Assembly (NCBI GenBank): GCA_015057505.1
Contig: SVEG01000005.1
Span: 118,169-182,168 of the forward strand
DNA length: 64,000 nucleotides
Direction: 5' to 3'
Origin: Lachnospiraceae bacterium
Lineage (GTDB): Bacteria; Bacillota; Clostridia; Lachnospirales; Lachnospiraceae
In this document: positions 37,585-45,719 of the stretch, in pieces
Position numbering within the stretch: position 1 is the stretch's first letter
How the letters are laid out: each line of letters starts with the position of its first letter
Notes under the pieces: generated by a model
Databases searched by the model: none
Seen by the model: the letters and a program-made list of their open reading frames with translations, nothing else
Told to the model about the DNA's origin: nothing
Translations under genes and position numbers: made by a program

Positions 37585-37903
37585 AATCCTTCCCATATAT
37601 GTGCAAACTTTTAAAGCTGTCAGTATTGTCTAATTCACAATCGCTTCTTTTACTAATAATATTTGACCAACACATTCTTTATCGGAATATGCAAAAAACT
37701 GCCTTATCCGGATTTTCGATATAAAGTGAATAATCACACTCTTCATTAGGATATGAATGTAAATACGAACAGTCATAGATTTCTTCAGTATAAGTCCATT
37801 TATCATTAACAAATGTCGGTTTGATCTTGCCTATTATTTCAAATGGCTCACTAACCTTGTTCATATCTTTTAAAGTGTCAGAACTCATTTTCACAATTTC
37901 CAT
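37585..37903 (-). pseudogene. satA: Decayed streptothricin acetyltransferase gene (satA-like) with a fused foreign tail
   Basis: From ATG 37903 the frame reads MEIVKMSSDTLKDMNKVSEP and FEIIGKIKP, matching the N-terminus of Bacillus SatA-type streptothricin acetyltransferases. At a run of six T on the coding strand (about 37690-37697) the frame shifts, and the match continues in another frame as FAYSDKECVGQILLVK. The acetyl-CoA-binding part is then missing. The remaining bases encode SDCELDNTDSFK, which belongs to a different enzyme, the AAC(6')-like acetyltransferase encoded at 39035-39469. The gene is therefore broken by frameshift, deletion and recombination. Confidence 0.75.
37613..37646. 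repeat. 34-nt partial copy of the AAC(6')-like gene
   Basis: AAAGCTGT.A.TATTGTC.AATTCACAATCGCTT; 31 of 34 bases match 39101-39134 in the same orientation. It forms the tail of the satA-like pseudogene. Confidence 0.7.
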
Positions 37904-37958
37904 ATAGTACCTCGCTAAATTCAAAGTTATCTTAAGTCCTCCGTTATACAAGAATTTA

Positions 37959-38492
37959 TTATTTTTCTTCTTCAATAAGACTTAAGCTGGGCCAATAAAC
38001 GAAACACACGTCGTCAAGTTTAATCTTTTCGTCTTCCATCACAAACTTATACGACCAGCATTGACGATACTTCATTTCTGAATTTCCTAATTTAACATAA
38101 ACATCAATCCCGTTTTTTAAAGCTTCTTCAATTCCGGTTTCTGTAAAATGGTGGTCTAATATAGAATAATCAATTTCAATCATTGAAAAAGTAAAATCAT
38201 TATAAACTATAGGTTCACTAAAATCATACATACTATCACTCAAAAAAGAATACATGCTTTCTAAATCCGGGAAATATTCTTCTGCATCATTTGATCTTAT
38301 ACAAATAAACGTATCATAATCCTTATTGTTTAATGCTTCTATGTGCTTTTCTGCAATAGCAATCATCTCACTCTTCACATTTTCACATTTATCTAAATAA
38401 TCTGATTCTCGCTTTTTAACGATTAAAACAATAGCTATCGCAACTACAATTAAAATCACAATTACTATACATAATTTTTGTCTTTTTCCCAT
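37959..38492 (-). CDS. Hypothetical protein with N-terminal membrane anchor
   Basis: A 177-residue protein with a membrane segment at about 7-26 (LCIVIVILIVVAIAIVLIV) and a soluble domain beginning with a helix that contains EKHIEALNNKDYDTFI, as in NTF2-like/DUF-type extracellular domains. GGAGG lies before the ATG. I do not recognise a family with confidence. It overlaps nothing functional downstream. Confidence 0.65.
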   Translation of the reverse strand: MGKRQKLCIVIVILIVVAIAIVLIVKKRESDYLDKCENVKSEMIAIAEKHIEALNNKDYDTFICIRSNDAEEYFPDLESMYSFLSDSMYDFSEPIVYNDFTFSMIEIDYSILDHHFTETGIEEALKNGIDVYVKLGNSEMKYRQCWSYKFVMEDEKIKLDDVCFVYWPSLSLIEEEK

Positions 38493-38641
38493 ATATACCT
38501 CCTTAAATTCTTATTTACCTAAATGTACTTAATCATCAATTGCTATGCTTACCCATTCATCACAACTATATACTACACTCATTATTACCCCTCCAATTTT
38601 TCTCTATTTTTCACACATCATTTTACTCTTTTACCCTTCTA
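38493..38641. other. Intergenic spacer
   Basis: About 150 AT-rich, pyrimidine-rich bases between two minus-strand genes. I see no gene or strong hairpin. Confidence 0.4.
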
Positions 38642-38995
38642 TCATAATTCAGGATCTTCAAAATCAGGATATACCTTTAATATTGTTGTACAATGTGGAC
38701 AATGCTTCACATTATTAGGTACACGGTTGAGAAAACCTCTGCAGTGCGGACAACGAGTAAAAAATATACCGAAAACAACCCACACACACCATATGACAAG
38801 TGTAGCTATCATTATAGTTTCCCCCACTTTCCCGTCTTTCAGTAATCCTGCATTTCCAAGTACCGATACCAACACCAATAATACAATCCATGGCACAAAC
38901 AAACCGATATAAAAAATCTTACATCTTTTACGCCAGGCCTTATTCTTCTCATTTCTATTTGTGATTTCAATTCTTTGTTCATCATAATTATTCAT
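38642..38995 (-). CDS. Membrane protein with C-terminal zinc ribbon
   Basis: A 117-residue protein with two membrane segments (about 26-46 and 61-80) followed by a zinc-ribbon knuckle pair CPHC...CPHC (about 82-101). Such small zinc-ribbon membrane proteins are common in Clostridia and their function is unknown. The start has only a weak ribosome site. Confidence 0.65.
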   Translation of the reverse strand: MNNYDEQRIEITNRNEKNKAWRKRCKIFYIGLFVPWIVLLVLVSVLGNAGLLKDGKVGETIMIATLVIWCVWVVFGIFFTRCPHCRGFLNRVPNNVKHCPHCTTILKVYPDFEDPEL

Positions 38996-39034
38996 ACCGC
39001 ATTTACTCCTTAAAACTCATTTTTATTAATCCAC

Positions 39035-39469
39035 TTATATGTTTTTCTTAAAACAAATAATACGATTAGCCTCATCAAACCCCATCGCCATATGAAACTT
39101 AAAGCTGTTAATATTGTCCAATTCACAATCGCTTGCAAACTCGCTACATCCCATATCCTTTGCCCATTTTTCACAAGCCAAAAGCAACTCTTTTGCATAA
39201 CCTTTATTTCGATAGTCTGCTTTCACGAATATTCCTTCCAAATATCCCACAGGAGAACTGTCCGTCCCCTCAACATAATCTGTCCTTAACCCACATTGCG
39301 CAAAACCTACGGGCACACTATCTGCATACTTAATAAAAAACACTGCTTTCCCGCTTGTTATCGTTTCAGTAAACTCTGTTGCCAATTCATCAACCGTATG
39401 ACTATCCCACATTTGAACAGCCATTTCTGCCAGAATACGGCTATCGTTATTTGTTGCCTTTTGTACCAT
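39035..39469 (-). CDS. Aminoglycoside 6'-N-acetyltransferase-like protein, AAC(6')-I family
   Basis: A 144-residue GNAT enzyme. The segments GFAQCGLRTDYVEGTDSSPV and GYLEGIFVKADYRNKGYAKELL, then EFASDCELDN and ANRIICF, are the recognisable features of the AAC(6')-I group that acetylates the 6'-amine of aminoglycosides. The length is standard and the frame is intact. GGAGG precedes the ATG. Whether it confers resistance cannot be read from sequence. A short piece of the same gene occurs at 37613-37646. Confidence 0.8.
   Translation of the reverse strand: MVQKATNNDSRILAEMAVQMWDSHTVDELATEFTETITSGKAVFFIKYADSVPVGFAQCGLRTDYVEGTDSSPVGYLEGIFVKADYRNKGYAKELLLACEKWAKDMGCSEFASDCELDNINSFKFHMAMGFDEANRIICFKKNI
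39101..39134. repeat. 34-nt segment duplicated at 37613-37646
   Basis: Source-like copy within the AAC(6')-like gene, encoding the SDCELDN region; 31 of 34 bases match the copy in the satA-like pseudogene. Confidence 0.7.
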
Positions 39470-39524
39470 ATCAAACCTCCGTCGAGTTCAAAATTATCGA
39501 CTTCTCACACATCAAATCAAATTC

Positions 39525-39692
39525 TTATACTCTTGTCTTCAATGTATTCCGTATATCAGCAAATGTATCTTTCATCGATGACGTTCTTCCTGCACAAACA
39601 TCTTCTTCCGCTTCCGCAAGATTGCGCAATAATTCTATTTCTGATTTAATCTGTTGATTTTCATTAATACAAGTTTTTAATTTCTTTTCCAC
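39525..39692 (-). CDS. Small antitoxin-like protein (Phd/RelB C-terminal type)
   Basis: A 55-residue frame starting at GTG 39692, with GGGGGA seven bases upstream. The C-terminal half (LRNLAEAEEDVCAGRTSSMK then DTFADIRNTL) matches the end of Phd/RelB-type antitoxins, which neutralise a toxin with this segment. No toxin gene is next to it and the DNA-binding N-terminus is short or missing, so it may be an orphan or remnant. Confidence 0.5.
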   Translation of the reverse strand: MEKKLKTCINENQQIKSEIELLRNLAEAEEDVCAGRTSSMKDTFADIRNTLKTRV

Positions 39693-39770
39693 ACAAATCC
39701 CCCACAAATATAATCACTATCTTTCTTAATTCCACATAAAAATATACCACACATTCTCTACACATACAAG

Positions 39771-39800
39771 AAAAACCACGGCGCCTTCAATCGCCGTGGT
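39771..39800 (-). terminator. Terminator after scfB
   Basis: ACCACGGCG...CGCCGTGGT stem (39775-39800) followed by TTTTT on the minus strand. Confidence 0.9.
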
Positions 39801-39811
39801 CTCATCATCAT

Positions 39812-41170
39812 TTATTCTTCGTCAGCAAGTGCTGCCTTAATCATAATCGCGCACTCTACTCTCTTACGCTCCAAATCACAGCCGATATCATATGCATCAG
39901 TAATTGAATTATGGAACTTGTATGAGTTAGCCGCACAACCGCCGCTACAGTAAAATCTCGCGAAGCAATCACGGCACTTTTCCTTAGCGTACACGTTACA
40001 AAGCTTGAACTCATCACGGATTGCAGTATTGGTAATACCTTCATCCACATTACCGAGAAGGAACTTCTCCTCGCCTACAAACTGATGACAGGGATACAAG
40101 TCACCCCACGGTGTAACCGCAAGATACTCTGTTCCCGAACCGCAACCGGAAAGTCTCTTGGCTACGCAGGGACCCTGCTCCAAATCAATCATGAAATGGA
40201 AGAAGTTAAAGCCTCTGCCTTCCTTCTTACGCTTCACAAATTCAGCAGCAAGCTTGTCGTACTCTTCACAGATTCTCGGAACATCCTCTTCTCTCAAAGA
40301 GTACGGATCTTCGGGAGCCGCAACAACAGGCTCAATTGAAATCTGGTCAAAGCCGAGGTCTGCAAAATGAAGTACATCCTCTGAAAAATCAAGATTATTT
40401 CTAGTAAATGTACCTCTTACATAATAATCCTTACCCTGTCTGCTCTTCGCAAACTTCTGGAACTTCGGCACGATAATATCATAGCTTCCCTTGCCGTTTC
40501 TTGAAGGACGCATCAAATCGTTGATTTCTTTTCTGCCGTCAAGACTCATAACTACGTTACTCATCTCTTTGTTAGCAAATTCCATTATATCGTCATCAAG
40601 AAGTACACCATTGGTTGTAAGTGTAAAACGGAAATTCTTATTAAATTCCTTCTCCTTGGAACGACCGTATTCAACAAGCTGCTTAACAACATCAAAGTTC
40701 ATAAGCGGCTCTCCGCCGAAGAAGTCAACTTCAAGATTAACTCTGTTACCGGAATTGGCAATAAGGAAATCAAGTGCCTTCTTACCAACCTCGAAGCTCA
40801 TAAGCGCACGTCTTCCGTGATACTCGCCCTCTTCTGCAAAGCAATATTTGCAGGCAAGATTGCAGTCATGTGCAATATGTAAACACAAAGCCTTAACTAC
40901 GGTCTTTCTCTTCTTAAAGTCCATAATATACTGCTTATATACATCCTCTGTAAAAAGAAGCTCTTCACTGATAAGCTCTTCTACCTCTGCCACAGCCTCA
41001 TCTATGTCCTCTTTTGAATACTTATCCTTAAGAAGCTCAAAAACCTTGCTCTTATCCTCTTTATCATAAATCTCAACAACATCATATACGGCATCGTCCA
41101 CACAGTGAACCGAACCGCTGTTAACATCCATAACAATGTTGTAACCATTGTTCTTATACTGATGAATCAT
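39812..41170 (-). CDS. scfB: Radical SAM SCIFF maturase
   Basis: A 452-residue radical SAM/SPASM enzyme of the six-Cys-in-45 (SCIFF) maturase family. The SAM cluster motif is C103-x3-C107-x2-C110 (in HDCNLACKYCFAEEG). The N-terminal 90 residues form a RiPP recognition-like part, and the C-terminal SPASM region carries the clusters CGSGTEYLAVTPWGDLYPCH and CRDCFARFYCSGGC. Known members install thioether crosslinks from Cys to Thr in the SCIFF peptide. It lies 68 bases after the precursor gene, across a strong hairpin. Confidence 0.96.
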   Translation of the reverse strand: MIHQYKNNGYNIVMDVNSGSVHCVDDAVYDVVEIYDKEDKSKVFELLKDKYSKEDIDEAVAEVEELISEELLFTEDVYKQYIMDFKKRKTVVKALCLHIAHDCNLACKYCFAEEGEYHGRRALMSFEVGKKALDFLIANSGNRVNLEVDFFGGEPLMNFDVVKQLVEYGRSKEKEFNKNFRFTLTTNGVLLDDDIMEFANKEMSNVVMSLDGRKEINDLMRPSRNGKGSYDIIVPKFQKFAKSRQGKDYYVRGTFTRNNLDFSEDVLHFADLGFDQISIEPVVAAPEDPYSLREEDVPRICEEYDKLAAEFVKRKKEGRGFNFFHFMIDLEQGPCVAKRLSGCGSGTEYLAVTPWGDLYPCHQFVGEEKFLLGNVDEGITNTAIRDEFKLCNVYAKEKCRDCFARFYCSGGCAANSYKFHNSITDAYDIGCDLERKRVECAIMIKAALADEE

Positions 41171-41193
41171 TATTTTTCTCCTTGCGATTAAAT

Positions 41194-41220
41194 CGGCAGC
41201 GATTCATCACCGCTGCCGAC
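41194..41220 (-). terminator. Hairpin between scfA and scfB
   Basis: TCGGCAGCG...CGCTGCCGA, a perfect 9-bp stem followed by TTTAATCG. The weak T run suggests partial termination or mRNA end protection, which would give more precursor than maturase. Confidence 0.6.
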
Positions 41221-41238
41221 CATAAGTAAGCTAAACTA

Positions 41239-41382
41239 TTATTTGTTGTTCTCGCAGCTCTGATTTCCTACTGTACAGGAAGTCTTGCATGCTGACTGGC
41301 AAGATGTCTGGCACTCGCCGCAACCGCCCTTTTTCATAGTTTCTTTCAAAGTCTTCTTGCTAAGTGTCTTAACGCGTTTCAT
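41239..41382 (-). CDS. scfA: SCIFF ribosomally synthesised peptide precursor
   Basis: A 47-residue Cys-rich peptide starting MKRVKTLSKKTLKETMKKGG and carrying six cysteines at 21, 24, 28, 32, 36 and 43, the SCIFF pattern. The Lys/Thr-rich N-terminus is the leader bound by the maturase, and the Cys/Thr/Ser/Gln-rich C-terminus is the core in which thioether bridges form. AGGAGG lies seven bases before the ATG and a promoter with an extended -10 lies upstream. SCIFF is nearly universal in Clostridia, yet its role is unknown. Confidence 0.97.
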   Translation of the reverse strand: MKRVKTLSKKTLKETMKKGGCGECQTSCQSACKTSCTVGNQSCENNK

Positions 41383-41416
41383 CGTTATTACCTCCTAAAA
41401 TATCTTAACTCGCCTT

Positions 41417-41445
41417 ATTATAACATATACATTTGGATTTTTAAA
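41417..41445 (-). promoter_or_regulatory. Promoter of scfA
   Basis: Minus-strand TTTAAA (41440-41445), 17-base spacer, TATAAT (41417-41422) preceded by TGT, giving an extended -10 element. Confidence 0.75.
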
Positions 41446-41464
41446 GCACTTTTTACTATTTTTT

Positions 41465-41860
41465 TCAACTTACCATTCCGCCAAGCATTCCGCTTCCCGC
41501 ACAGATGCCTAGAACTGTCATCGCATAAGGTATATCCTGATAGAATGATTTATTAATTATAAAAGATATTAAGGAAAGCAAAACAAAATACACCACCCCC
41601 ACAATCAGCCCCCACAAAAACTTCTGCTTCTGTAATGTCTTACCTATAATAAGACCTCCCAGAAAATTTACCAATACATAAATTGCAATAATTGCAAGCT
41701 GAAGAATATTTTCGGACGCCTGCCATTTAAGCAGAATAAATGATAAAATAATTATAACCAGTCCCGTTACAACATATTGGGCAAGTAAAACCTTTGCAAG
41801 CAAAAGCCACCTTGCAGAATTTTCTCCTAATTTTGCACTTAACATATTAATTCTCTTCAT
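41465..41860 (-). CDS. TIGR04086-like membrane protein of the SCIFF neighbourhood
   Basis: About 131 residues with four membrane segments (about 20-38, 48-68, 74-93 and 104-125), ending in glycine-rich GICAGSGMLGGMVS. Its size, topology and position next to SCIFF fit the TIGR04086 family, known as a frequent neighbour of SCIFF genes. The start is uncertain: ATG 41860 has no good ribosome site, and an in-frame ATG at 41947 would add 29 residues. It may help handle the modified peptide at the membrane, which is unproven. Confidence 0.7.
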   Translation of the reverse strand: MKRINMLSAKLGENSARWLLLAKVLLAQYVVTGLVIIILSFILLKWQASENILQLAIIAIYVLVNFLGGLIIGKTLQKQKFLWGLIVGVVYFVLLSLISFIINKSFYQDIPYAMTVLGICAGSGMLGGMVS

Positions 41861-42050
41861 TTCGTATGTTCTTACAAAATAATATGCCTTGCCGATGCGG
41901 AGTATTCCTTTTTCTTTTCTTCTTCCATCGCACGGTGAAATACCCATGTAATTTATATATATTTTAGCATTTTTACATATAATTAACTTGACGTAACCCT
42001 GTAATTACGATAGAATCGAATCAAAATAATTTATTAAGGAGTTGATTTTT

Positions 42051-43331
42051 TTGGATTCGAGTGACGCCATACAGCTAGTCATTCTTTTTGTTCTTTTAGG
42101 TTTATCTGCATTCTTTTCATCTGCAGAGACTGCACTTACCACGGTCAACAAGATGCGTATTCGCGCGCTTATTGAGGAGGGTAACAGACGTGCCGCAAAG
42201 GTCGGTAAGATTCTTGACAACCCCGGTAAAATGTTAAGTGCTGTTCTCATCGGTAATAATATTGTTAATATCAGTGCATCTTCACTTGCAACTGTTCTTG
42301 CCACCAAGCTTTTCGGAAGTAGCGGTGCAGGTATTGCAACAGGTGTATTAACATTGCTGATCCTCATTTTCGGCGAAATAACCCCTAAATCACTTGCAAC
42401 TTTATATTCCGAGAAACTGTCGCTATTTTATGCAGGAATTATTCTTTTTTTGATGCACATTTTTACGCCGATAATTTTCTTAGTTAATAAACTGTCCCAT
42501 GGACTGCTTCTTTTGCTACATATTGATCCTGCAAAGAAGGTTGCAGCCATGACAGAATCTGAGCTTAGAACCATCGTGGATGTAAGCCATGAAGAAGGTG
42601 TTCTCGAATCAGAGGAACACAGTATTATCCAGAATCTTTTTGACTTTGGCGATGCTCAGGCCAAGGATGTTATGATTCCCCGAATCGATATGGTACTTGT
42701 TGACATCAACGCAACTTATGATGAATTACTCTCAATATTTGAAGAGACAAGATATACACGTTTTCCTGTTTACGAGAATACGACGGATAATGTAATCGGT
42801 ATTATTAACATGAAGGATATTCTTCTGTATAAACCCGAAAATAATTTTGCAATCCGTGATTTCTTAAGAGAGGCCCACTATACCTACGAGCACAAGAATC
42901 TTTCCGAACTTATGCTTGAGATGCGTAAGACCTCTGTTAATATAGTTATTGTACTTGATGAATACGGTGCAACTTCCGGTCTTATCACCCTCGAAGATCT
43001 TCTTGAAGAAATTGTTGGTGAAATCCGTGATGAATACGACGCGGACGAGGAACAATCCACTATCCGCTTAAATGACAACGAATACCTTATTGAAGGTCAT
43101 ATGCGACTTAATGACCTTAATGATATGATTGGTACTGATTATGAGTCTGAAGACTATGACTCTGTAGGCGGTTTCATCATCGGGCAACTTGACAGACTTC
43201 CCAAAGAAGGCGACAGCATCACTATCGACAATGTCAAATTAGTTGTTGAGACTCTCGATATTAACCGTATTGAAAAAGTTCATGTATATATCGAGCCTAC
43301 TCAAGACGTGCCCCAGACAGAGAATATATAA
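42051..43331 (+). CDS. CNNM/CorC-family membrane protein (hemolysin C-like)
   Basis: About 426 residues: a DUF21 membrane domain with four segments (about 1-185), a pair of CBS domains (about 200-330, MIPRIDMVLVD, DEYGATSGLITLEDLLEEIVG) and a C-terminal CorC/HlyC domain (about 335-420). Relatives are linked to magnesium or sodium efflux. TTG 42051 is the likely start, with AAGGAG nine bases upstream. Its 3' end overlaps the convergent last gene of the pilus operon by 35 bases. Confidence 0.9.
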   Translation: MDSSDAIQLVILFVLLGLSAFFSSAETALTTVNKMRIRALIEEGNRRAAKVGKILDNPGKMLSAVLIGNNIVNISASSLATVLATKLFGSSGAGIATGVLTLLILIFGEITPKSLATLYSEKLSLFYAGIILFLMHIFTPIIFLVNKLSHGLLLLLHIDPAKKVAAMTESELRTIVDVSHEEGVLESEEHSIIQNLFDFGDAQAKDVMIPRIDMVLVDINATYDELLSIFEETRYTRFPVYENTTDNVIGIINMKDILLYKPENNFAIRDFLREAHYTYEHKNLSELMLEMRKTSVNIVIVLDEYGATSGLITLEDLLEEIVGEIRDEYDADEEQSTIRLNDNEYLIEGHMRLNDLNDMIGTDYESEDYDSVGGFIIGQLDRLPKEGDSITIDNVKLVVETLDINRIEKVHVYIEPTQDVPQTENI

Positions 43332-43824
43332 TATGTTCTCCTGATGGTCTTATAATGTTAGCAGTCTTTGGCAGATACATTATATAAATACTTTTCCTAA
43401 CTGTAGGATTATACAAAAACGAACTTGTTTGTTCCGTGAATAAAAAGCTGTAATTAAGCCTTTTATTCACGGTTTTTATTTGCCTCGAAACCTCTTCTTC
43501 CAAATAATCTGCAAGCTCCGTCCCAACATAATTGCCCGTATATACAAAAAACACCGTACCGTCTTCCGCATTTTCGCTAAGATTTCCTGTTATAAGCCCT
43601 TTATAAACCATTTTTGCCCGCTTTAACGAAAGCTCAGCCTCACCTTCTGTATCTATACCTACTACTGCCTCACCAAGAACATCTGTTACAATCCCGTCCA
43701 TACTCACATTGGTATTATTCTTTTCAAACAAAGTCTGTCGGATACGCCAAAACTGCATATTATCATTTACAAAAAAGCAAAATACTGCAACTATAAATAT
43801 AAGTCCTGCATTAATAACTTTCAT
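43297..43824 (-). CDS. Tad-operon membrane-anchored protein (last gene)
   Basis: A 175-residue protein with one N-terminal hydrophobic segment (about 5-20) and an exported domain, with no recognised family. It overlaps the previous gene by 14 bases and closes the pilus-like operon. Its 3' end overlaps the CNNM gene tail to tail by 35 bases. It may be a minor pilin-like or assembly subunit by position only. Confidence 0.6.
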   Translation of the reverse strand: MKVINAGLIFIVAVFCFFVNDNMQFWRIRQTLFEKNNTNVSMDGIVTDVLGEAVVGIDTEGEAELSLKRAKMVYKGLITGNLSENAEDGTVFFVYTGNYVGTELADYLEEEVSRQIKTVNKRLNYSFLFTEQTSSFLYNPTVRKSIYIMYLPKTANIIRPSGEHIIYSLSGARLE

Positions 43825-44311
43825 TTTTTACATATCCCCCATAAAATGAAATTACTTCGTTTTCCGGCACAATATTTCCAAGCATGCAGCAGTCACTCAT
43901 GCATTCAATCAGACCTTTTCCTATTCTTGTAACCCTAAGATACACATAGTCACCTTCTAAAAATTCTATCTGCCCGTTCTCTTCCATTTCCTCCTCAAGT
44001 TGCGGCAGATAATAAACTTTCTCCGTTTTCACATAATCGCCAACCTTGTCCATATTATACTCATAATGTATCCTGGAAAGTTCTATCTTATATCGTCCCG
44101 AAACTCCGTATACACTGTCCTCAAATCCACGATATATTTCTTCCGTAATCACACCGGTATTCTTAACTGACTCAATAAACTGCATACTTTCGTTGATAAT
44201 ATAAAGCTGCGTAAGATTCTGCTGTCTGCCCGCATAAAATGTAAGCGGAACAATAAATAGCAAAACCGACGCCAGCATAAACCCTACAATTTTTCCGAAT
44301 GCATCGCTCAT
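43811..44311 (-). CDS. Pseudopilin-like protein of the Tad-like operon
   Basis: A 166-residue protein with an N-terminal membrane segment (about 8-26, IVGFMLASVLLFIVPLTFY) and an acidic exported domain (YYLPQLEEEMEENGQIEFLEGDYV) containing a Cys pair (CMSDCC). The topology matches TadE/F-like pseudopilins but no clear sequence signature is visible. Its ATG is one base from the previous small gene's stop. Confidence 0.6.
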   Translation of the reverse strand: MSDAFGKIVGFMLASVLLFIVPLTFYAGRQQNLTQLYIINESMQFIESVKNTGVITEEIYRGFEDSVYGVSGRYKIELSRIHYEYNMDKVGDYVKTEKVYYLPQLEEEMEENGQIEFLEGDYVYLRVTRIGKGLIECMSDCCMLGNIVPENEVISFYGGYVKNESY

Positions 44312-44312
44312 A

Positions 44313-44474
44313 TCATTCCGCCCCTTCGCTTATAAGCCATTCTCTTGAAATCCCCTTTACAACAGCCTCTTCACCTGACTTTGATGCCTTATTAAAAAAC
44401 ACAAAAACCACTATAGACAATGCAAGCAATATCGTTACACAGGCTGTCTCAAGCGCTTCTATTGCATTTCCCAT
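44313..44474 (-). CDS. Short single-pass membrane protein in the Tad-like operon
   Basis: A 53-residue protein starting MGNAIEALETACVTILLALS, with one membrane segment (about 13-29) and a charged tail (NKASKSGEEAVVKGISREWL). It fits exactly between its neighbours: it begins seven bases after the upstream stop, and its TGA is one base from the next ATG. The size and N-terminal hydrophobic segment are like a Flp-type pilin, though no prepilin cleavage site was identified. Confidence 0.7.
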   Translation of the reverse strand: MGNAIEALETACVTILLALSIVVFVFFNKASKSGEEAVVKGISREWLISEGAE

Positions 44475-44480
44475 AAGCGC

Positions 44481-44930
44481 CTACTGTTGAGTAAACTCAA
44501 TACCGGTTATCGTGTTGTTAATATCCCTGATAACAGTTCCCAAAAATCTCGCACTTGGATTGATATATTCCTTGTTCTCTTCTGCTCTCGCAAGCTTATA
44601 TGTATTTTCTACCTGTTCAAGCAAATCACCTGACTCCGTATCATAAGAATAACCATAAAACGTAGAACATTTGTTAGTTGTAACATATATACCGCATGTG
44701 TCATTCTGGAATCTTCTGATTACGTTAAGCACTTCACTTCCCGACACCTCCGTACCGTCATACAGTGTTTTCTCATTCTCCGCAAATTCTGCATTAAGCT
44801 TATTAATCTGACCCGCTCCGCTTGCTGCCGTATCTTTTGCCTCTCTCGCAATATAAAAACCAAGACTGATTATAATACAGGTAATAACGGTACCTGCCGC
44901 CAAAATAAGTCCTTTTAAACTGTTTTCCAT
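44481..44930 (-). CDS. Pilin-like protein of the Tad-like operon
   Basis: A 149-residue protein with a short N-terminus, a membrane segment at about 8-28 (ILAAGTVITCIIISLGFYIA), a helical region, and a C-terminal exported domain with two cysteines (DTCGIYVTTNKC) that could form a disulfide. The layout resembles type IV pilin-like subunits and it follows the two platform genes. It is the best candidate for a major structural subunit, by inference. Confidence 0.6.
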   Translation of the reverse strand: MENSLKGLILAAGTVITCIIISLGFYIAREAKDTAASGAGQINKLNAEFAENEKTLYDGTEVSGSEVLNVIRRFQNDTCGIYVTTNKCSTFYGYSYDTESGDLLEQVENTYKLARAEENKEYINPSARFLGTVIRDINNTITGIEFTQQ

Positions 44931-44949
44931 TATTAATTCCTCCTATAAA

Positions 44950-45675
44950 TTAGTTTAATCCCAAAGATTTCATCTCTTCGGAATACATGTTAAGCAACTT
45001 AATTCCCTCTAAAACAAAGGGATAAATCATATAAAATAAAATTGTTGCAAACACCGGAAGATACGCGATTATTTTGCACATAAAAACTCTGCCTCTCAGT
45101 AATACTTTTATATGCTCATCGCATAGCTTTTCTGCATACTCATATTGATTTTTAAACACGCTGTCCCTTTCTTTATTCCTGTACACATCCAATTCCTTTA
45201 TATGTTCCAAAATCCTTGCCCACATCGTCCTTAAAAGCCTCGTTCCGAAAGATTCTCCACAACTGTCTGCAACCGTCTTCCACGGTGCATCTCTTCCTGT
45301 TACAATATACAATAGAATCCATCTTAAAGGTCCATAATACTTATCACAGGCCTTGATAATCCATTTTATATTCTCTTCCATGCCAAGCTCACTATATTCC
45401 CCTAAAAATATACTCAGCCTGTGAATCTGAAGCATTTCCTTAAGACATGCAACCTCATAATCTACTTTCCCAAGCAACATATCACACACCGGCACGCACA
45501 CACACGATAGAAGTAATGGTATTGCACCATACCAAGAAAGTCTTATGCCACAAGTTCCATACTTTACTTCCACACATAATACACTCCAAAACACAATCGC
45601 AAACACACCTGCGTAAAACATCTTTTTTAACAGAGCATGTGCGCACACATAAACATATCCCCTCCTATCAAGCAT
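44950..45675 (-). CDS. tadC: TadC-like inner-membrane platform protein
   Basis: A 241-residue protein with membrane segments near 17-33, 49-65 and 207-225 around a cytoplasmic helical region. Size, topology and position after a TadB-like gene fit a GspF-type platform half. Sequence similarity is weak, so the name is by context. AGGG lies upstream of the ATG. Confidence 0.6.
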   Translation of the reverse strand: MLDRRGYVYVCAHALLKKMFYAGVFAIVFWSVLCVEVKYGTCGIRLSWYGAIPLLLSCVCVPVCDMLLGKVDYEVACLKEMLQIHRLSIFLGEYSELGMEENIKWIIKACDKYYGPLRWILLYIVTGRDAPWKTVADSCGESFGTRLLRTMWARILEHIKELDVYRNKERDSVFKNQYEYAEKLCDEHIKVLLRGRVFMCKIIAYLPVFATILFYMIYPFVLEGIKLLNMYSEEMKSLGLN

Positions 45676-45719
45676 ATCCTGTACCCTATCAACAAAACGC
45701 GTATATAACCTGATAAGCT

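Noticed and set aside
37679..37975. A 98-residue hypothetical gene
   Set aside because: Its sequence from residue 25 is the start of a satA-like gene that continues in another frame after a T run, so it is better read as a pseudogene.
37613..39134. A transposon-type direct repeat pair
   Set aside because: The shared 34 bases are coding sequence of an acetyltransferase and have no terminal repeat or transposase around them.
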